Assembly: GCA_017311315.1 (NCBI GenBank)
Contig: CM029617.1
Span: 17,014,620 to 17,078,619 of the forward strand
Reading direction: 5' to 3'
Origin: Dendrocalamus latiflorus
Lineage: Eukaryota; Streptophyta; Magnoliopsida; Poales; Poaceae
DNA: 64,000 bases
In this document: positions 1 through 13,044 of the stretch, piece after piece
Layout: every line of letters starts with the position of its first letter
How positions within the stretch are numbered: position 1 is the first letter of the stretch
The notes under the pieces: generated by a model
Databases searched by the model: none
Seen by the model: only the letters and a program-made list of their open reading frames with translations
What the model was told of the DNA's origin: nothing
Translations under genes and position numbers: made by a program

Positions 1-662
1 TCTGGTTGGTAACAATCATGAGATTTCTAAAGAAAAATTTATCAAATGTGCTCAATTTGCTAAAATTACAAAGATCACAAGTACTTGAACAATTGTCTCA
101 TTCTAGCACTTGTAGCACTCTATTTTAGCTCAACACTAGCTTCTTGGTTCCGCTTAGCTTATTGACATGGTTTGCATCATTCTTGGATACCTCTAGCTAG
201 ACTTTGATCATGGATGACTTGACATGCTCACAAATTGCACTAAATTTCAGATTGTCATCTATTTGGTTTAGTTGTCTTATACATATCTTGTCATGATCTA
301 GATAGCTTTTTATTGAGTTATGGCTTGGTGTAACTCCTTGTGGTCATTATGGATAATTCTCATGGCTCTAAATGCTTAGAATAAACAAACTTCAGTCATT
401 TCATCCAATATCTTGCCATATTCTCTCTTTTGCATCTTGATGTGTTTATTGCCAAAAGGGGGAGAATAGCGGCGAAAAAGCTGTTTGGGAGCGTTCTAGA
501 GCTTTGGAGAACAATTTGCTCTTTCTTGGTTTGCTCTAGTGTTCCTTCTGTCGACATGGTCATTAGCTTCATTATCTTCATTTGGACCATGTTGGATTTT
601 TCAAAACAAAATCAACTTCATGTTTTTTCTGGGTTTGTCAATATACTCATCAAGGGGGAGAT
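1..662 (+). mobile_element. 3' internal region of a copia-type LTR retrotransposon
   Basis: No intact coding sequence remains. The stretch ends in a purine run (AAGGGGGAGAT, about 652-662) directly in front of an LTR that starts TGAGAGACC, which is the polypurine tract plus 3' LTR arrangement. The text around 455-470 (gccaaaagggggagaa) is of the kind commonly seen downstream of pol in plant copia elements. The rest of the element lies left of the window. Confidence 0.6.
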
Positions 663-2531
663 TGAGAGACCATGTGGTCGTGACCCCAAGTTGGTGATGA
701 GTAATTGACATTGTTTTAGGATAGTCGAGTTTGGTTTGTGTGGTCGGACCATGCGTTGTGTAGTGCAACGGGCTCGGTCGGTGCGTAGTGCAACGGGCTC
801 GGTCGAACTTGGTCAAACTTGGTCGTATGGATTAGGACGCGTATTCCTCTTATTCGACAGGTTTGAGCTTTATCATGCTAATTTTGATTACATGTATCGA
901 ACGATGTTATTTGATGTGTTTCTTGTCTGTGTTGGCAGCAGGACATCGAGGCGGAGTCGTGGAGAGACACGGTGGACCGGACTAGGCGCATGTGGCGCTG
1001 AGGTCAGAACGGTCGGGAGGTGTCGAAGACGGCGAGGGCTCGAGGTGGCTGCGAGGCTTGCAAGGCAAGAAAGGAGGAAGCTTCCTGGAAGGTGGGCGAG
1101 GGGCATTTCGGTAAAAACGCAAAGCTGCACTAAAGGAAGCGGGTTTGGATAAACCATCGAGTAGGTGGTGACCTAATGGGTAAAGCATGTGCAAACCTAT
1201 TAGTGGGAGGCTATAAAAGGAGAGGGAGAGGTTGTGCTGAAATTTGAGAGAGTAGGTGTAAGAGTTAGGGTTTTATTTGGCTCTCTCCATGTATGAAATG
1301 AGAGGTTGATTTTAGAGAGATGGATTAGGGTTTTGCTTCTAATCTTTGTTTGTTGAGAAAGAGAGAAAGAGAGAAGGTGAGAGGTTCTCTCTATGCTCTC
1401 CAGGCGTATGGGGATGTAGGGTTTTGATTGGTGAAATAAAATGAATGGTTGTGTTTAGTGTCTTGTCTCAGTTTCTTCGCTTGAGATGTTCTTGGTTTCC
1501 AGTGTTTTGTTCTTCCTGTGATCCTCATTGTGACTCTTCTCTTTGTATGCTCTTGGTTCTTGTTATCGTTTGATGTGTTCCCTGTAGTCTTAAATTTTTA
1601 TTTGTGTTTGCTCTTTGGCCGAGCTTGTTGATGGTGTGAGATTTCACTCTCCGATCAGTAGAGATATTGCCAAAAGTGCTGCTGCCTTCTCCATGCAGTA
1701 AATCCGTTTTTTTGGAATGTTTACTTCATCCGAGCAAGCAAAAATCAGTTTGGCTAGCTGCAGTTTACAGCTAGATATTGCTGCCAAACTGCATAGCATC
1801 TGTTGAGCATCTTTTCGGTTGAGTACAAGAACTTCATTGCTTGCAGTCTCAGCCAGACATAGCTCTCGGCAGCCTTCAGTGTACAGCAGCAAATACACCT
1901 TTTTATTAGCTGTTAATCTCAGCTTTTGTCTCTCTCAGCTGCAGCAGTCAATCATTTTCGGTTTAATGTGTGCAGCCTGCAGTCTCCTCTTGTTAGCAAA
2001 TTTTTGGTCCATTTCTTATCTCTGTCTTGATTCGGTTCAGTTGCTTGTGATCCTCTTGACTGCATGCTTTTCTTTGTCTTCATCCCCTGCTCGTTACTTT
2101 TTGCCAACAATTTCCTTTTGCAGTATGACACCTTCTTAGCTCTTGAGTGCTTTTGGCAAAGAGTTTTTTGGCCAGCAGCTTTAATTTTTCAGCCAAGGTG
2201 CAGCCGGCAACTTTGAGCAGAAATTGTCCCCTGTGCAGACTTTGCTCATTGTGTAGTTCGGCCTGCAGAAAATCCCATGCTTTATCTCTCGGTTTTCCTT
2301 GCCGTGGCAGGTTTTTACTGTTGTTTCTTTGCCGTGGCAGTCATTTTCTGCTGTTTTCGTGCCGTGACTGCAGTGTCTTGCCGTGGCATTGTTTGAAGCT
2401 GTTTCTCTACCGTGGCAATTTATTACCGCAGTTTCTTGCATTGTTTCGTGCACTCTTTGGGGGAATTTTTTTAAAAAATAAGGTCGACATTTACCCCCCC
2501 CCCCCCCTCTGTCGCCGTTATCGATCCAACA
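663..2531 (+). mobile_element. 3' LTR of the same copia-type element
   Basis: It starts TGAGAGACCATGTGG right after the purine tract and ends CGATCCAACA, so it has the TG...CA ends of an LTR. The same ends occur in three other LTRs of the window (40423-41792, 55125-57125, 61622-63376), which fixes the boundaries. A TATAAAAGG box lies at 1212-1220, a likely LTR promoter, followed by GA-rich leader sequence. A cluster of TGCCGTGGCA-type motifs lies at about 2300-2420 and a C run near the 3' end at about 2493-2507. The flank after it is TAAAT; its partner duplication lies outside the window. Confidence 0.8.
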
Positions 2532-3719
2532 TAAATCATTACCGTTACTCTTGAAATTTTAATTCTCAACTCTCTTGTTTTAACTTAAAATGCTTGCAAA
2601 TAAAACTATATGGGATACTAGTGGTGATAAGTCCAACAAAGCCTTTATTTTCAAGCATTCTTTGAAATCTCTTCAGTATAAATGTTATTATTGTGGCCTG
2701 TTAATTACAAAGTACTCATTTTTGCATATTTTGGTTTAGACGATGGGTACTATGAGGAGGATATGCCAGAAGATGATGGATACTACGATGGTAAAGATCA
2801 CACATTCTAGGTCGAGCCTACACTCAAGTGTACCCTATGGTGTGGTCGTCTTTTGTCATATTTTGTCTATAATATAAATAAGTTTAGCTTGAAAATCTTT
2901 AAACACTATAATCAACTACTATGTCGTACTTTATGTAAGAATTCTATTATGGTATTGTAAGCAAAAACAGGATTGTTTGTCAATCTGTGCGCAATTGCGG
3001 GAATACGAAGACTACTGGAAAATCTAGGTGTCCCCACATCTATGGCTTAGGGCACAGTCTCTCACTAGACACAAGCTAAAAGTCGGACAAGACACACAAC
3101 TCTGTTTGGACACCGCACACCTAGAGATACACAACTCAGTTTGGATAACCTCCATGTCGCGTCGCCTGGATCCGATCGCCACCGACGTCAGCCTCGCCTG
3201 AATCAGGCCGCCACCTCGCTCATGGACCTATCCCACCCTGTCACCGAATGCGCTGGCCATCGTCATCACCCATGGCCTCATCCCACCGGTGTCACTAGCC
3301 ATTGCAGCCATCGTCCTCGCCCGATCCATTCACCAGAGCCAATCCAAGTGACAGGTGCGTATATGCTCTCCTCTCTTTCCTCCAAAGCGATCCGATGGCC
3401 GGCATCCATCCCAAACTAGATCAAGCGCTCTGCATTAAAGGGTGACTTTGGCTCAACGAGAGAGCGGGAATTGACCCGTCCATGGGGCATTTGTATTGCC
3501 TTTTGCTGATGGATTTGGCTAAAAATAAATAGTAGTGATTGAAAGAAATGGCTTTTAGAAAGAGAGAGCGAGTGGTGGAAAATGCGAGGGAGACATGCGT
3601 GCACGTGACGGGAGCTAGAGGAGTGGGGTATGTGATGCGCCCGTGATCTCTGCCTTATCCCCAGAGTGAAACGATAGTGAGAGGAGTAAAACAAGCCGCT
3701 TTAAGAAGCCAGGTATTTG
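2532..3719. other. intergenic; old LTR-like remnant at about 2740-3030
   Basis: No gene recognised. The segment 2740-3030 resembles the 3' part of the gypsy LTRs elsewhere in the window: an acidic-codon-like GAAGATGATGG stretch, then GGTCGAGCCTACACTCAAG. It is probably a degraded LTR piece. 3141-3419 contains a proline/histidine-rich open frame without recognisable features. Confidence 0.35.
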
Positions 3720-4189
3720 CAGGGCCGGCCCTGAGGGGGGGGGCGAGCGGGGCGGCCGCCCCGGGCCCCCAAAATCCAGGGGCCCCCCATAGTGAGTATA
3801 TACATGCTTCTCGATTTCCATCACGTTGCAAGCACGAGTAGTAAATTTACAATTCTTTCAGTGGTGTTGATTTCTTACAATGCTAATGCCATGGTTCTGC
3901 GCTTTGAACAGGAAAACAAGTTGGGTGGAGATGATGACAGATGCCAAGGGAGCACAAGCTGAAATCCAGAAAAGCTTTGGCCATCTCATGCTCTGCATAC
4001 ACAGACAGTAAGATGAATATATACTACTACAGGAGTTCAAATCAACAATTGCAAAAAGGAAAGATATGTCATTTTACGTTTTGAAATGAACTTTTCTCTG
4101 ACACTGCTACCTTCTATAGTTTCAGAATAACCAACGCTACAACAGGCAGCTATTTCACTTATTCATTGAGCTAACACAGTTTATATATT

Positions 4190-4270
4190 GAGAAGAAATT
4201 ATTGGATAAGATTGATATCAATACCATCATCAATGACTTCGCATCTAGAAATATCAGAAGAAAATTTTAA
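4190..4270 (+). pseudogene. C-terminal fragment of a hAT (TTF/zf-MYM-like) transposase
   Basis: This short open stretch ends at a TAA stop (4268-4270) and encodes ...LLDKIDINTIINDF followed by ASRNIRRKF. From family knowledge, plant hAT transposases of the TTF-type zinc-finger group end with a very similar segment just after the hAT dimerisation helix. It lies within TSD-bounded hAT termini, which supports the call. No DDE residues or start codon are present, so this is only a relic. Confidence 0.6.
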
Positions 4271-4339
4271 GGTAATATCTATAAACTCTTTGATATGAAT
4301 TTTTATTTAATACATAACGCATTTTAAGTGTTTGTTTGT

Positions 4340-4463
<124 letters not shown>

Positions 4464-4551
4464 AGATTTATATTTCGATATTTATACTAGGGTCTCTATT
4501 TCTAGTTTTGCTCCGGGCCTCTAAAATCCCAGGACCGGCCCTGGGTATTTG

Positions 4552-5214
4552 TATTGGCTTTTATCTTTTCTAAGAAAAATTAAAAACAAAAATCAATAAA
4601 AAAAAAGGGTATATAATACATGTAATGTAATTGAAACGAGCCTCGAATCAGACAGCAACACTTCCAAACCCTGGAGCAAACTCCGGAGCGTCTGTGTGCT
4701 TTTTGATGCGTGAAGCGTGGAAACGGCAGCGCGGCGCGAAGCGAATCATTAGATCCATCTCGAGCCGGGTTTAATGTATTTGGGTCAAATTAGAGGGTGT
4801 TTAATTTTGCAAAGTGTCGTGAAAAGGCGCTTTTGCTTCCGACACGGGCCTCGATTAGGGCTTAAGGATGTCCCCTGCGTGGCGAGCATGCGTCTAATCA
4901 CATATATTCCTACTCCTTCCGGCGCATTAATAAAATCTACTAGCATCCAACTAAACTTTGGATTCGTACGTACGCTTGGCTGTAATTGTCATAGTACAGA
5001 CAGCCATGTGTTGATTGATTGACCATGTACGTCGCTAATTAAAGGTCTACTCATTTAAGCTTAGACTTAGGCTTTTAGTTTTAATTTATTTTTTATTATC
5101 CATAATAAAGAATTAAGTCTATATAAATAATTGAGCAGTGAAAAACCTTATTTTTAACTTAGTCGCATGCTGCCTGAAGCATGTATATCACATGGCATTA
5201 AGAGTCTGAGAAAA
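4552..5214. other. intergenic, nothing recognised
   Basis: No open frame with a recognisable product was seen. The 82-codon frame at 4774-5022 has no domain features and is treated as chance. Confidence 0.5.
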
Positions 5215-5876
5215 CTTATGAGTAAAGTTGAGCAACTCTGCAGAGTGAAATAAATAGTATTCGAATATGTCGTACTTTTGGTAAATGAAGCTGTGTTTAA
5301 TAGGTAATTTCAACAGTGAGGCATAAGTAAATTTTGTTATGTTTTAATCTGAGTAAGCTGAGCAAATAACTGTTGAAAAAACCCTTTAATCTTAAGGAGT
5401 TCTATTTTTGTTTTCCTGTTTGCAAATAAAATTACATCCACTCAAGTTAATAGAACTAGTATATTCCCTTCCTTTTAATATCCTTGCAAGCATTTAAGTT
5501 AGGATTTACCCTTGTAACTTGTTGGGTACGGTTGTACTCATTACTTTCTAAACAACAAACAGAAGATCAATGAAACTATAATGATCAAGCTGTTGACGAA
5601 GCTCAAGAAGAACCCTACTACACCGAAAACGGCTGGTTTTAGGTCTTAACTACGCTCAAGTTTGCCTGAGAGTTTCTTTTATATTGTAAAATAATCTTAG
5701 ACTTGCATGTCCGTTGCGTCAAAACTAGGTTAATAAACCATATTTCTGTAATAAAGTTTGGCTCTTTTGTTATAAGCATGTATTGTTGTGATGCACACCC
5801 GTGTATAATACTCCGCAACTGAACAGTTTTGGACAGTTGTGGGGATTACTAGCGTCTCCAAAATGGGAGCGTTACA
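5215..5876 (+). mobile_element. 3' part of a gypsy-type LTR with adjoining primer-binding site
   Basis: It contains the palindrome ACTCTGCAGAGT near 5236-5247 followed by ATTCGAATA, a combination repeated in another LTR of this window (about 29020-29050). The stretch ends GAGCGTTACA at 5876 and is followed at once by TGGTATC, resembling the initiator-tRNA-Met primer-binding site used by plant LTR elements. The left boundary is unclear and no coding region follows. Confidence 0.5.
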
Positions 5877-7741
5877 TGGTATCTACGAAAAAGCTATGCA
5901 AGCTCGCAAACAAGCCATTTTTTTCTCATAGAAAGGTCTCCTGAGTGGTTTATCTATACGGTCATGTTCGTTGAGGCACAGTGGGGCAACAAATGGGCCA
6001 TCCACGCTGGCATCCTTCCCAGCTCCGCGTCATCCACAATAACGGCAGAAAACTGGATAGAAGCTGTCCACGTCCTCCTCTTTCTAGCGTGTCTGCCTGA
6101 TCGGTGGTAGGCTAGTAGTAGCTGTAGCAGCACTCCAAGAAGTTCCAGACTTCTGCAGGGGCTAGCTGCCGGTAATTAAGCACGAGTAATCTCTCCTTCA
6201 AAGGCACAACGCTGGCCGTCATCGTATTATTTTCATTAATCTAATCCATTGCCTCCTTCAACCTCTCTGTTTCCGTTCGTATATAGCATCATTTATTTAA
6301 AAATGTTGTGATTTTTAGCTGTGAATTGTGATTTTTGGTGATTACGAGAGAGATTAAAGAAGTAAATGATACTTGCGTTAAGAAATCATTCCGTTTAAAA
6401 TGAGTTATGTAGTGGCTCCTACAAATAACTTATAAAAACTAGCTTCATTCAAAAACCAATTTTAAAAATTAAAAAAATAAAAACTATTTAAAACAGGACT
6501 TAAACACCTTCTACCGTGGCCGACAGTACTTCAGTCACGAGGAACTCAGTTGACCGGTCAGCCCGCACGCACGGACGTCCCCGAAGCTGAGCCAAGCAGG
6601 CAGACCCGTGCCGACCCCCCCCCCCCCCCCCCCCAAACGACGAGGTACTTGAAATGTGCACGCAGAGTCACGAGCTTAAGCACAACAATGGTCAAAATCA
6701 ACACTATGGAAAAGAAGCATGCATGTGTATTATTGTGTGAACGATCCTATACGAAACCAACGCAACGCAGTAAACTCGTCCCGTACTGTAACATAGACGG
6801 AGCGCTTACTTTCCCCTGCGATGAGTTGAAATAACTTGAAAGCAGTCACATCTATTTTACACGTACTTGTCCGGACTTCCTTCTTTTTTCACCTATAACT
6901 TATGATTTATAATTTATACTACAATAATTAGCTTTTAAACGATACATTTTTTAAGATAGCATTAGCAGGAAGATTGTATTAAAAATATACTGTATTCAGT
7001 TGTATTGACCAAAATTATATGTGACTATTTTGTTTTACATATGCCTCTTGCGAATAGCTAGATTTGAAAATTTTAAGCCATAAGGCATAAGCCACAGCCT
7101 AAAAAATCCACTCCTGATTTATATATGTACCTGTCAATGTTAATTGCCATATTTGGTAGGACATGGGGCCACCAATCCATCCATCCGCTTGATCGCTGCT
7201 ACTGTCTTTGCATCGATCGTACATATAGAGGGTTGTTCTTTTGAGCTGTAGCTGATGGTTTTTTGTTATGTTTGATAATTTTTGTCTATATTTTTTAAGA
7301 TGGTGGTTGGCTGTAGAGATGCTGGCGTAGATGGCGTATACGGCTTTAGGCTCGAGAAACGGTTTGGAGAAATATCTTCAAGAAACCGTTTGAAAAGGCA
7401 GCCCCATTTATTTTGACTTGTAAAAAATTAAAGCCAAATGCCACAAAAAACCAAAGAAAACATAGTCATAAAACACCATGACAAGAGTAAAGGGATAGAA
7501 ATAGGCGACAAAATCATAAGTGCCACATATATAATAGTATGTTTTTTTAGGCTACACCGTATTAGTCTAATAAATAGAGATTACTGAGAGAAGTCAAAAG
7601 ATAAAAGTCGTTGAAAAGAAAAAAAAATAGAACCTAATTAACACGTTATCACAGGATAGAAGAGCGTTGTGTGAGCGGTAGAATAGTCGTATTTCTGTTG
7701 CAACACCCCCACCGCATGCACGTGGTTTCGGATATAACTTA
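5877..7741. other. intergenic; C run and possible MITE
   Basis: No gene was recognised. A run of about 18 C residues lies at 6617-6634. The segment 6890-7110 resembles two other dispersed pieces (11925-12125 and 22050-22260) and may be an old MITE family. The rest shows nothing I can name. Confidence 0.4.
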
Positions 7742-8912
7742 GGGTATGCTTGGGAGCCCCAAAATTTTTCCACCTTTTACCAGTTTACACCGGTAGTTTC
7801 TTGGGCACAAAGAAACACGGTTGTAACTATTTCCTATGGTAAACATGTATGACATTTCTATTTGGGTATGTTAGGTAATTGGAATAGATTGCTCCTGTGA
7901 TCAGTGCATGCACAACCAACAGTGTAACACTAATACTGAAAGGGCATAAGCACCAGATGAAACATCTATTGCTTCTTAGTTCTTACATGTCAGCCATATG
8001 GTTCAAAAGGAATTACACATTCACACAGCACGAACACAACCAAACATCTTCATATTCGTCAGCAAGTTTCATCTTAACAAGGGCAGTTTCAGTTTCAGAA
8101 CATTACAGAGAAATGCAAGCTATGATGAGTATACCACAACCTTTGCTACAGAAACGGAAGAAGATATGTTCTTCAACATGATAAGCGTTGTAAATATAAG
8201 CAATGTAGCATCCTTAATCGTCGATAATGGAGACAGTCATAGCCTTATAGTAGAGCACACACAAGCATCAGTAATTCAGCATCCACAACAACAAGGCTAT
8301 AGAAGCTCAGGGAAAGTTGCCCTCCTTTTCAGCAGCAACACAAAACCCAAAACACAGGCATTCCTGATTCTGAAAAAAATAGTCCAAAGTATGTTACCAC
8401 AAACTTTTGTTAGGTATTATTTTAGTAAATGAGGTATAATAGTAGATATCCATAGAGGCAGGCATGTGAGCTAACTTTAGACAAATGTCAAGATACCTCC
8501 TCTGATCCTCCCACTAGTCACCACCCTGAATCATAAGAAGGTGTGGAGAATTCTTAGCATAGGTTCCAGTGAACCAAATAAATAGAGGTTTTGTAATAAG
8601 AGAAATATACAAAAAAATACAAATTGTCTTATAACCAGACCATGTATCCATATGGTGTTTTAAGTTTAAACTGCCAATAACATCCACACAATAATCAAGT
8701 AGGTAAAGTGAAGGACTGAAGGCAATTAATAGCATACAAATTGAATATACTTGAAAGAAGAACTACAGGAGATCTCAAATAATAATTGAATTATAGTTGA
8801 ATTAGCAGCTTCAACAATTATAGTCCAACCATAAATTCCAAGTATCAAATTCAAAACTATGCCTACTGCCTGTAGTCAGTATAAAAGAACTACAATGCAT
8901 ACTAAATTTCAG

Positions 8913-10223
8913 TTAGAATATGATCATTTTACTCACAAAGCTCATGCATTTATTCTTTGCATGTCTTGTACTACAAAGGGAGTGGTCTGAATAGGCAAAA
9001 AAAATGCATAATAGAAGGCTAAAATAAATAGGACTTACATTGAGACAATTTCCAAGCTTCTTTACTTCCTTCTTCAACCACAAACCACACAATCTTGACT
9101 TATAGCACAGAAATATCTCCCAGTTTTTTGCATCCTTGAAAACATCGAAGGTAAAGATCTTGATCTCATCTGATACATCATTCATGGCATGCAACACTTC
9201 AAAGCATCTTGATATTGAGTATTCATTTCTTTGTTTTGAGCCTCGCTCTTTCATGCTAGCTTATTCTTTTCTAAAATCAAAATAAGTCGCCATGGTTTCT
9301 TCAATGTGTGGTGCTGAAGTTGTACCCTTTTGTTTCTTGGGTCTTCCTCTTTGTGATCCAGCAATCCCAGTTTTTGAATTTGCATGGTCATCACTTCTTT
9401 GTACTTGTTGATCTGTGTCATAATCTTCATCATGCAATGACTCATAATGATGATTTTGTACAAGTTCATTCTCCAAAGCCCTTACAATGTCATCCTTTCT
9501 TTGACGCGAGTACACAGAATTGTCTTCTTCATATTGTATGTTGATCTCCAAACCTTGCCTTTCAAATTCATCCATTCTTCGAAGGGAATTCATGTTATTC
9601 TCTCTTTGACTTTCATCTCATGGGTGTTTTCTAGTGGTGCTTGAAAGTTTCTTGTTCTTACATCCAACATTAAAGCTTGTATTTGCAACATGCGGATGTT
9701 GACTAGAAGTAAAGCAATGTTTTCCTTTTGCAAATTGTCCTATTAAGACATCAAGTGAGTTTCAAATATAGACAACATATCTCTTGAGATAGTTTTGAGA
9801 AAGGTATAACTTAGCTTCATACAAGAGATCTAACGATTCAAATAATGGGAAGCTCTTATTTTCATACTCCTTCACTTAGCGTCCTCTTAAAAAATTCAGA
9901 TGTAGTGTTAATGATGGATGCAATTTCAATTAAAATTCTCAATTAAAAGAAAGTTGGAAGCTTACTTGAATTATCTCATCCCATATTTTAGATATGGTGT
10001 TAATCATGGATGCATTTTGGTTCCAAGAGACACCACTACGCTTGTGAATGGCTCTAATTGTTCTGTAGTTTTTCTTCAATTGAGCTTTAGAAAATCTTGC
10101 TTCTTGAAAGAGTTTGTTGAATCCCTTCACAATTTTGTCCCAACCTTCTGAACACCATCCATTTTGACCACGATAGTGAGAAAGGTTATACTCAAGGAGT
10201 ACATAAAACCAATCCCTTCTCAT
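8913..10223 (-). pseudogene. Myb/SANT-like DNA-binding protein of the Harbinger element
   Basis: In Harbinger elements this accessory protein binds DNA and helps bring the transposase to the element ends. Here 10223-9939 encodes the Myb/SANT-like domain, with the conserved pattern LLEYNLSHYRGQNGWCSEGWDKI in two parts: the helix before GQNGW, and GW-DKIV-F after it, then a basic region and SGVSWNQNASMI. A second open segment (9593-9261) encodes an acidic, low-complexity middle and a basic GRPKKQK patch. A third (9254-8913) encodes a C-terminal SISRCFEVL-like segment. The segments lie in different frames or are separated by introns, and the chain is broken, so it is not expected to be functional. 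The protein follows the truncated transposase with no DDE domain between them. Confidence 0.7.
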
Positions 10224-10264
10224 ACTTTGACGTCCACCTTGCTCTATGTGCCATGAAGCTTGGA

Positions 10265-10690
10265 TGGATTTGATTATATTTTCCAGTGAGTCTCAGTGGG
10301 TGGAGGCTTGACAAATTCATAGGTCAAAGAGGTGATCGCCTCAAAACATGCCTCAAAATGTCTGTGAATAGTCTCAACACTATGCTGAAATCTGTCAGTC
10401 AATGCTCGAAAACTAGCATTCCGTGCAAGCATGTACATGAACATGCCTAATTGCTCTTCTACGGTAACATCTCTTATATTTTTAAATGACTTTTTGACCT
10501 AAGGTAATCTGAAAGAGCTTGGAAAATGTGGGGTTCCATTCTAATGTTGTTATAGCATCGGCTCCGATGACCTTCCATAAGTTCACAAATATATTCTACT
10601 CCACTAAGTTTTGATGTATGACATGGAGTTTTGGTTCTGGTAGAAACTGGATATAATGCCGACAAAATAAGTAGCATCATCTACTAGCTC
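10265..10690 (-). pseudogene. N-terminal half of a Harbinger transposase (DUF8040-like)
   Basis: Read on the minus strand, this encodes TPCHTSKLSGVEYI, then EGHRSRCYNNIRMEPHIF, then VTVEEQLGMFMYMLARN and SVETIHRHFEACF. These are the consecutive hallmarks of the helical N-terminal region of plant Harbinger transposases, ahead of the DDE nuclease fold. A frame break lies near 10474-10500. The text stops near the THWKI segment where the first catalytic-domain block (normally with the motif GAIDGTH) should begin. None of the DDE blocks can be found downstream; the sequence runs straight into the Myb/SANT gene. This is best explained by an internal deletion. Confidence 0.72.
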
Positions 10691-11786
10691 AGGAAGATTA
10701 AATTTTCAAATGAAAAATTGGCAATCAGTAAACAAATTTTAAAGTACCTTTTGAGGAAGTTTATAAGAAATTGGCTCAGTAAACAATATATCTAGTAGTG
10801 ACTAAGCATTTCTGACTTGCCATGTCAAATCAGAAGCTATTCAAACAAAATAGGCATACAAACATAATATTACTTCACTCAATTTCTGACTTGCCATGTA
10901 AAAAACCAGTTGGTTAACATGAATGTAAAAGCAATTCTAGTTGTTTGCGTTGTGAAATCAGTAGCAGAGATAGTATTACTTCACTCAAATCTAATTTCAG
11001 AGTAAACAGAATCTAACAAAATGAGCTAAGTGTCATACCACAACTAATTCCAGAGCTAAGTTTCTTACTCAATTTACCATGTCAAATCAGCAGCTATTCA
11101 AACAAAATAGGCATACAAACATAATCTCAAGCGCCCAGATCTAAAATTTTGTACCAAAATAACCTCTAGTGCTCACAAATCAGAGCTAAGTTTCTTACCA
11201 AGACTAACACATCATCCCAACAAATCAAGGCATCATATTTAAACCAGGGTAAGGCAAGAACAAGACAATTTTAATGACATCATATTGATTTGGATCCAAG
11301 ATCTAGGAGTTTCTAGAAGCTTCTAGATGTACCTAGATGATCTAGTTAGAGGGAGGAGAGGTGTGGTAGCGTGGGTACAGGATTTGCACCGCCGTCGCCG
11401 ATGGGCTTTGCCATCGTAGTCGATTCTGTGAGCTCACCGCCACCCCCACCGATGAGCTCGCACTCACGTCTTCTATGGTGTCGTCGAAGAGAGGACTGGG
11501 ATGAGCTTGTCGCCGCCGCCGATGATGTCGCCGCCACTGCCGATGGGTCTAGGGTTAGACGCAACCCCACCCGTGACTCAGTAGCGGTGACACACTCGAT
11601 ATTTGTCAAAAAAGTGGCGTTGTAAGGAGATAAAAAATAACCGATTGGAAAGGCCCAAACCAAGGGTAATATTATTGGATTACCAGCCCACCTAAGCAGA
11701 TTTTTGTGCCCAGCCTGAAAAACAATTCGGGGCTGGTATTTTACACCAATTTTGTGCTTAAAACCCCTCTTTCAAGTAGGCCCTTA

Positions 11787-13044
11787 GGATCTGATTAGAT
11801 CGGAGGAATTCAATAGAAATTTCAAAAGAAAAAGGATCGAATACCCGGTTAAACTAGATCATACGATGTTTGCTACGAAATTCCAACGAATGCGTTCGAG
11901 AAACGAGTCTTCGTAGATGCGTTTGGGCCTTGTCTTTTCGGTTTCCAAAAGCTACTTTTTGGTTTTTAACAGTAACTGACTTTTAAACAGAGTGCCTTTT
12001 TAAGGTAGAGTTTACAAGTTAATTGCATACCTACTATAGTGATTTTATTTATACCAATTAAAATTGTATATAAGTACTATCTCTTCTAAATAGTTTGGAA
12101 GCTATAAATGGTAGATCTAAGTTCTAAGCCAAAGAAAAATAATATAACATGCGCTTTAGTTGACGGCTCGCACGTACGGCTGAAAGATCAGGCGGCCGCC
12201 TGGGCGCGCACGGACGCACGGTGACAACAACCCACACGTGCACGTGGGAGCCTACGCCATTAATTACTCCAAGCAAGCGCTAACCAAACACATATGCTAG
12301 TCATGGACCAGACTAGGTATGTACTAGCTAGCGGACATGGCTTGGCCGGGCCAGCTAGCTGTCTCGTCGAGCGGCATTGGCGGGTAGCGCATCGGCGTCG
12401 CTGGCGACGAGCGAGCGCGTCGCCATCGTTGTTGGCTCGCGAGCGCGGCCGGCATATGTGTATATGGTCCAGCCCCTCTCACTCACTAGCTTGGGCTCCA
12501 TCTTTCCGGTGGCGCCTCCACGTCTGTCCATCTAACAAGGCATATCCGGTCCAACTCGTAGCTAGCTCTCCCGAAAGCTCCCCCTCTCTCTCTCTGTAGC
12601 TAGCTAGACACCCTGTCAATGCAACAGCGAGCTAGCGCGACCATTGTCTAAAAGTGGAAGAAGAAGCTACATGGACAGGTTTGCTAGCAAGTTCAGTTCA
12701 GTCACCTACCACTCCGCTTTTGTTGGTTATTTTAGCTAAGTGCCTCTACATAGCTCGAATAAAAAATCATATTACTTAGTACATCAAATTATTATCGTTG
12801 TGCTGAGCCTATATCATACCTTTAGCTACGCCACAGTGTCTGGTCAAACTCCGTCCTGGCTTATGTCCTTAGCTCTACCATTGTGGTTCTTGCCGTGCCT
12901 CCATCACACATCGAGAGGAAGGGAGATGGAGGTTGTTGAGATAAGTATTAAATTTTAGTAGTTACTAGTTAAATGCCAATGCATTTCTTTGGATAACAAA
13001 ATCATATTACACAAGCACACCAAGCTAGTCTATTGAGCCGCAAG
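11787..13044. other. intergenic, possible old MITE at 11925-12125
   Basis: No gene recognised. 11925-12125 has the layout AAGCTAC...ACTTTTAAACAG...GTTTACAAGTTAATTG, shared with 6890-7110 and 22050-22260. The GC-rich part 12170-12600 has open frames of low complexity only. A short CT microsatellite lies near 12585-12596. Confidence 0.4.

Larger units (their letters stand above)
7742..11783 (-). mobile_element. decayed PIF/Harbinger DNA transposon
   Basis: It is flanked by the 3-bp duplication TTA (7739-7741 and 11784-11786), as is typical for PIF/Harbinger. The left terminus reads GGGTATGCTTGGGAG and the right, read inwards, GGGCCTACTTGAAAG, an imperfect inverted pair. Both proteins expected for the superfamily are present as minus-strand relics: the N-terminal half of the transposase and a Myb/SANT-like protein. 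The catalytic DDE half of the transposase is absent. The element is about 4.0 kb. Confidence 0.82.

Noticed and set aside
7998..8432. 144-codon plus-strand frame
   Set aside because: Lies in the Harbinger element opposite the coding strand, with no recognisable motif and low-complexity composition.
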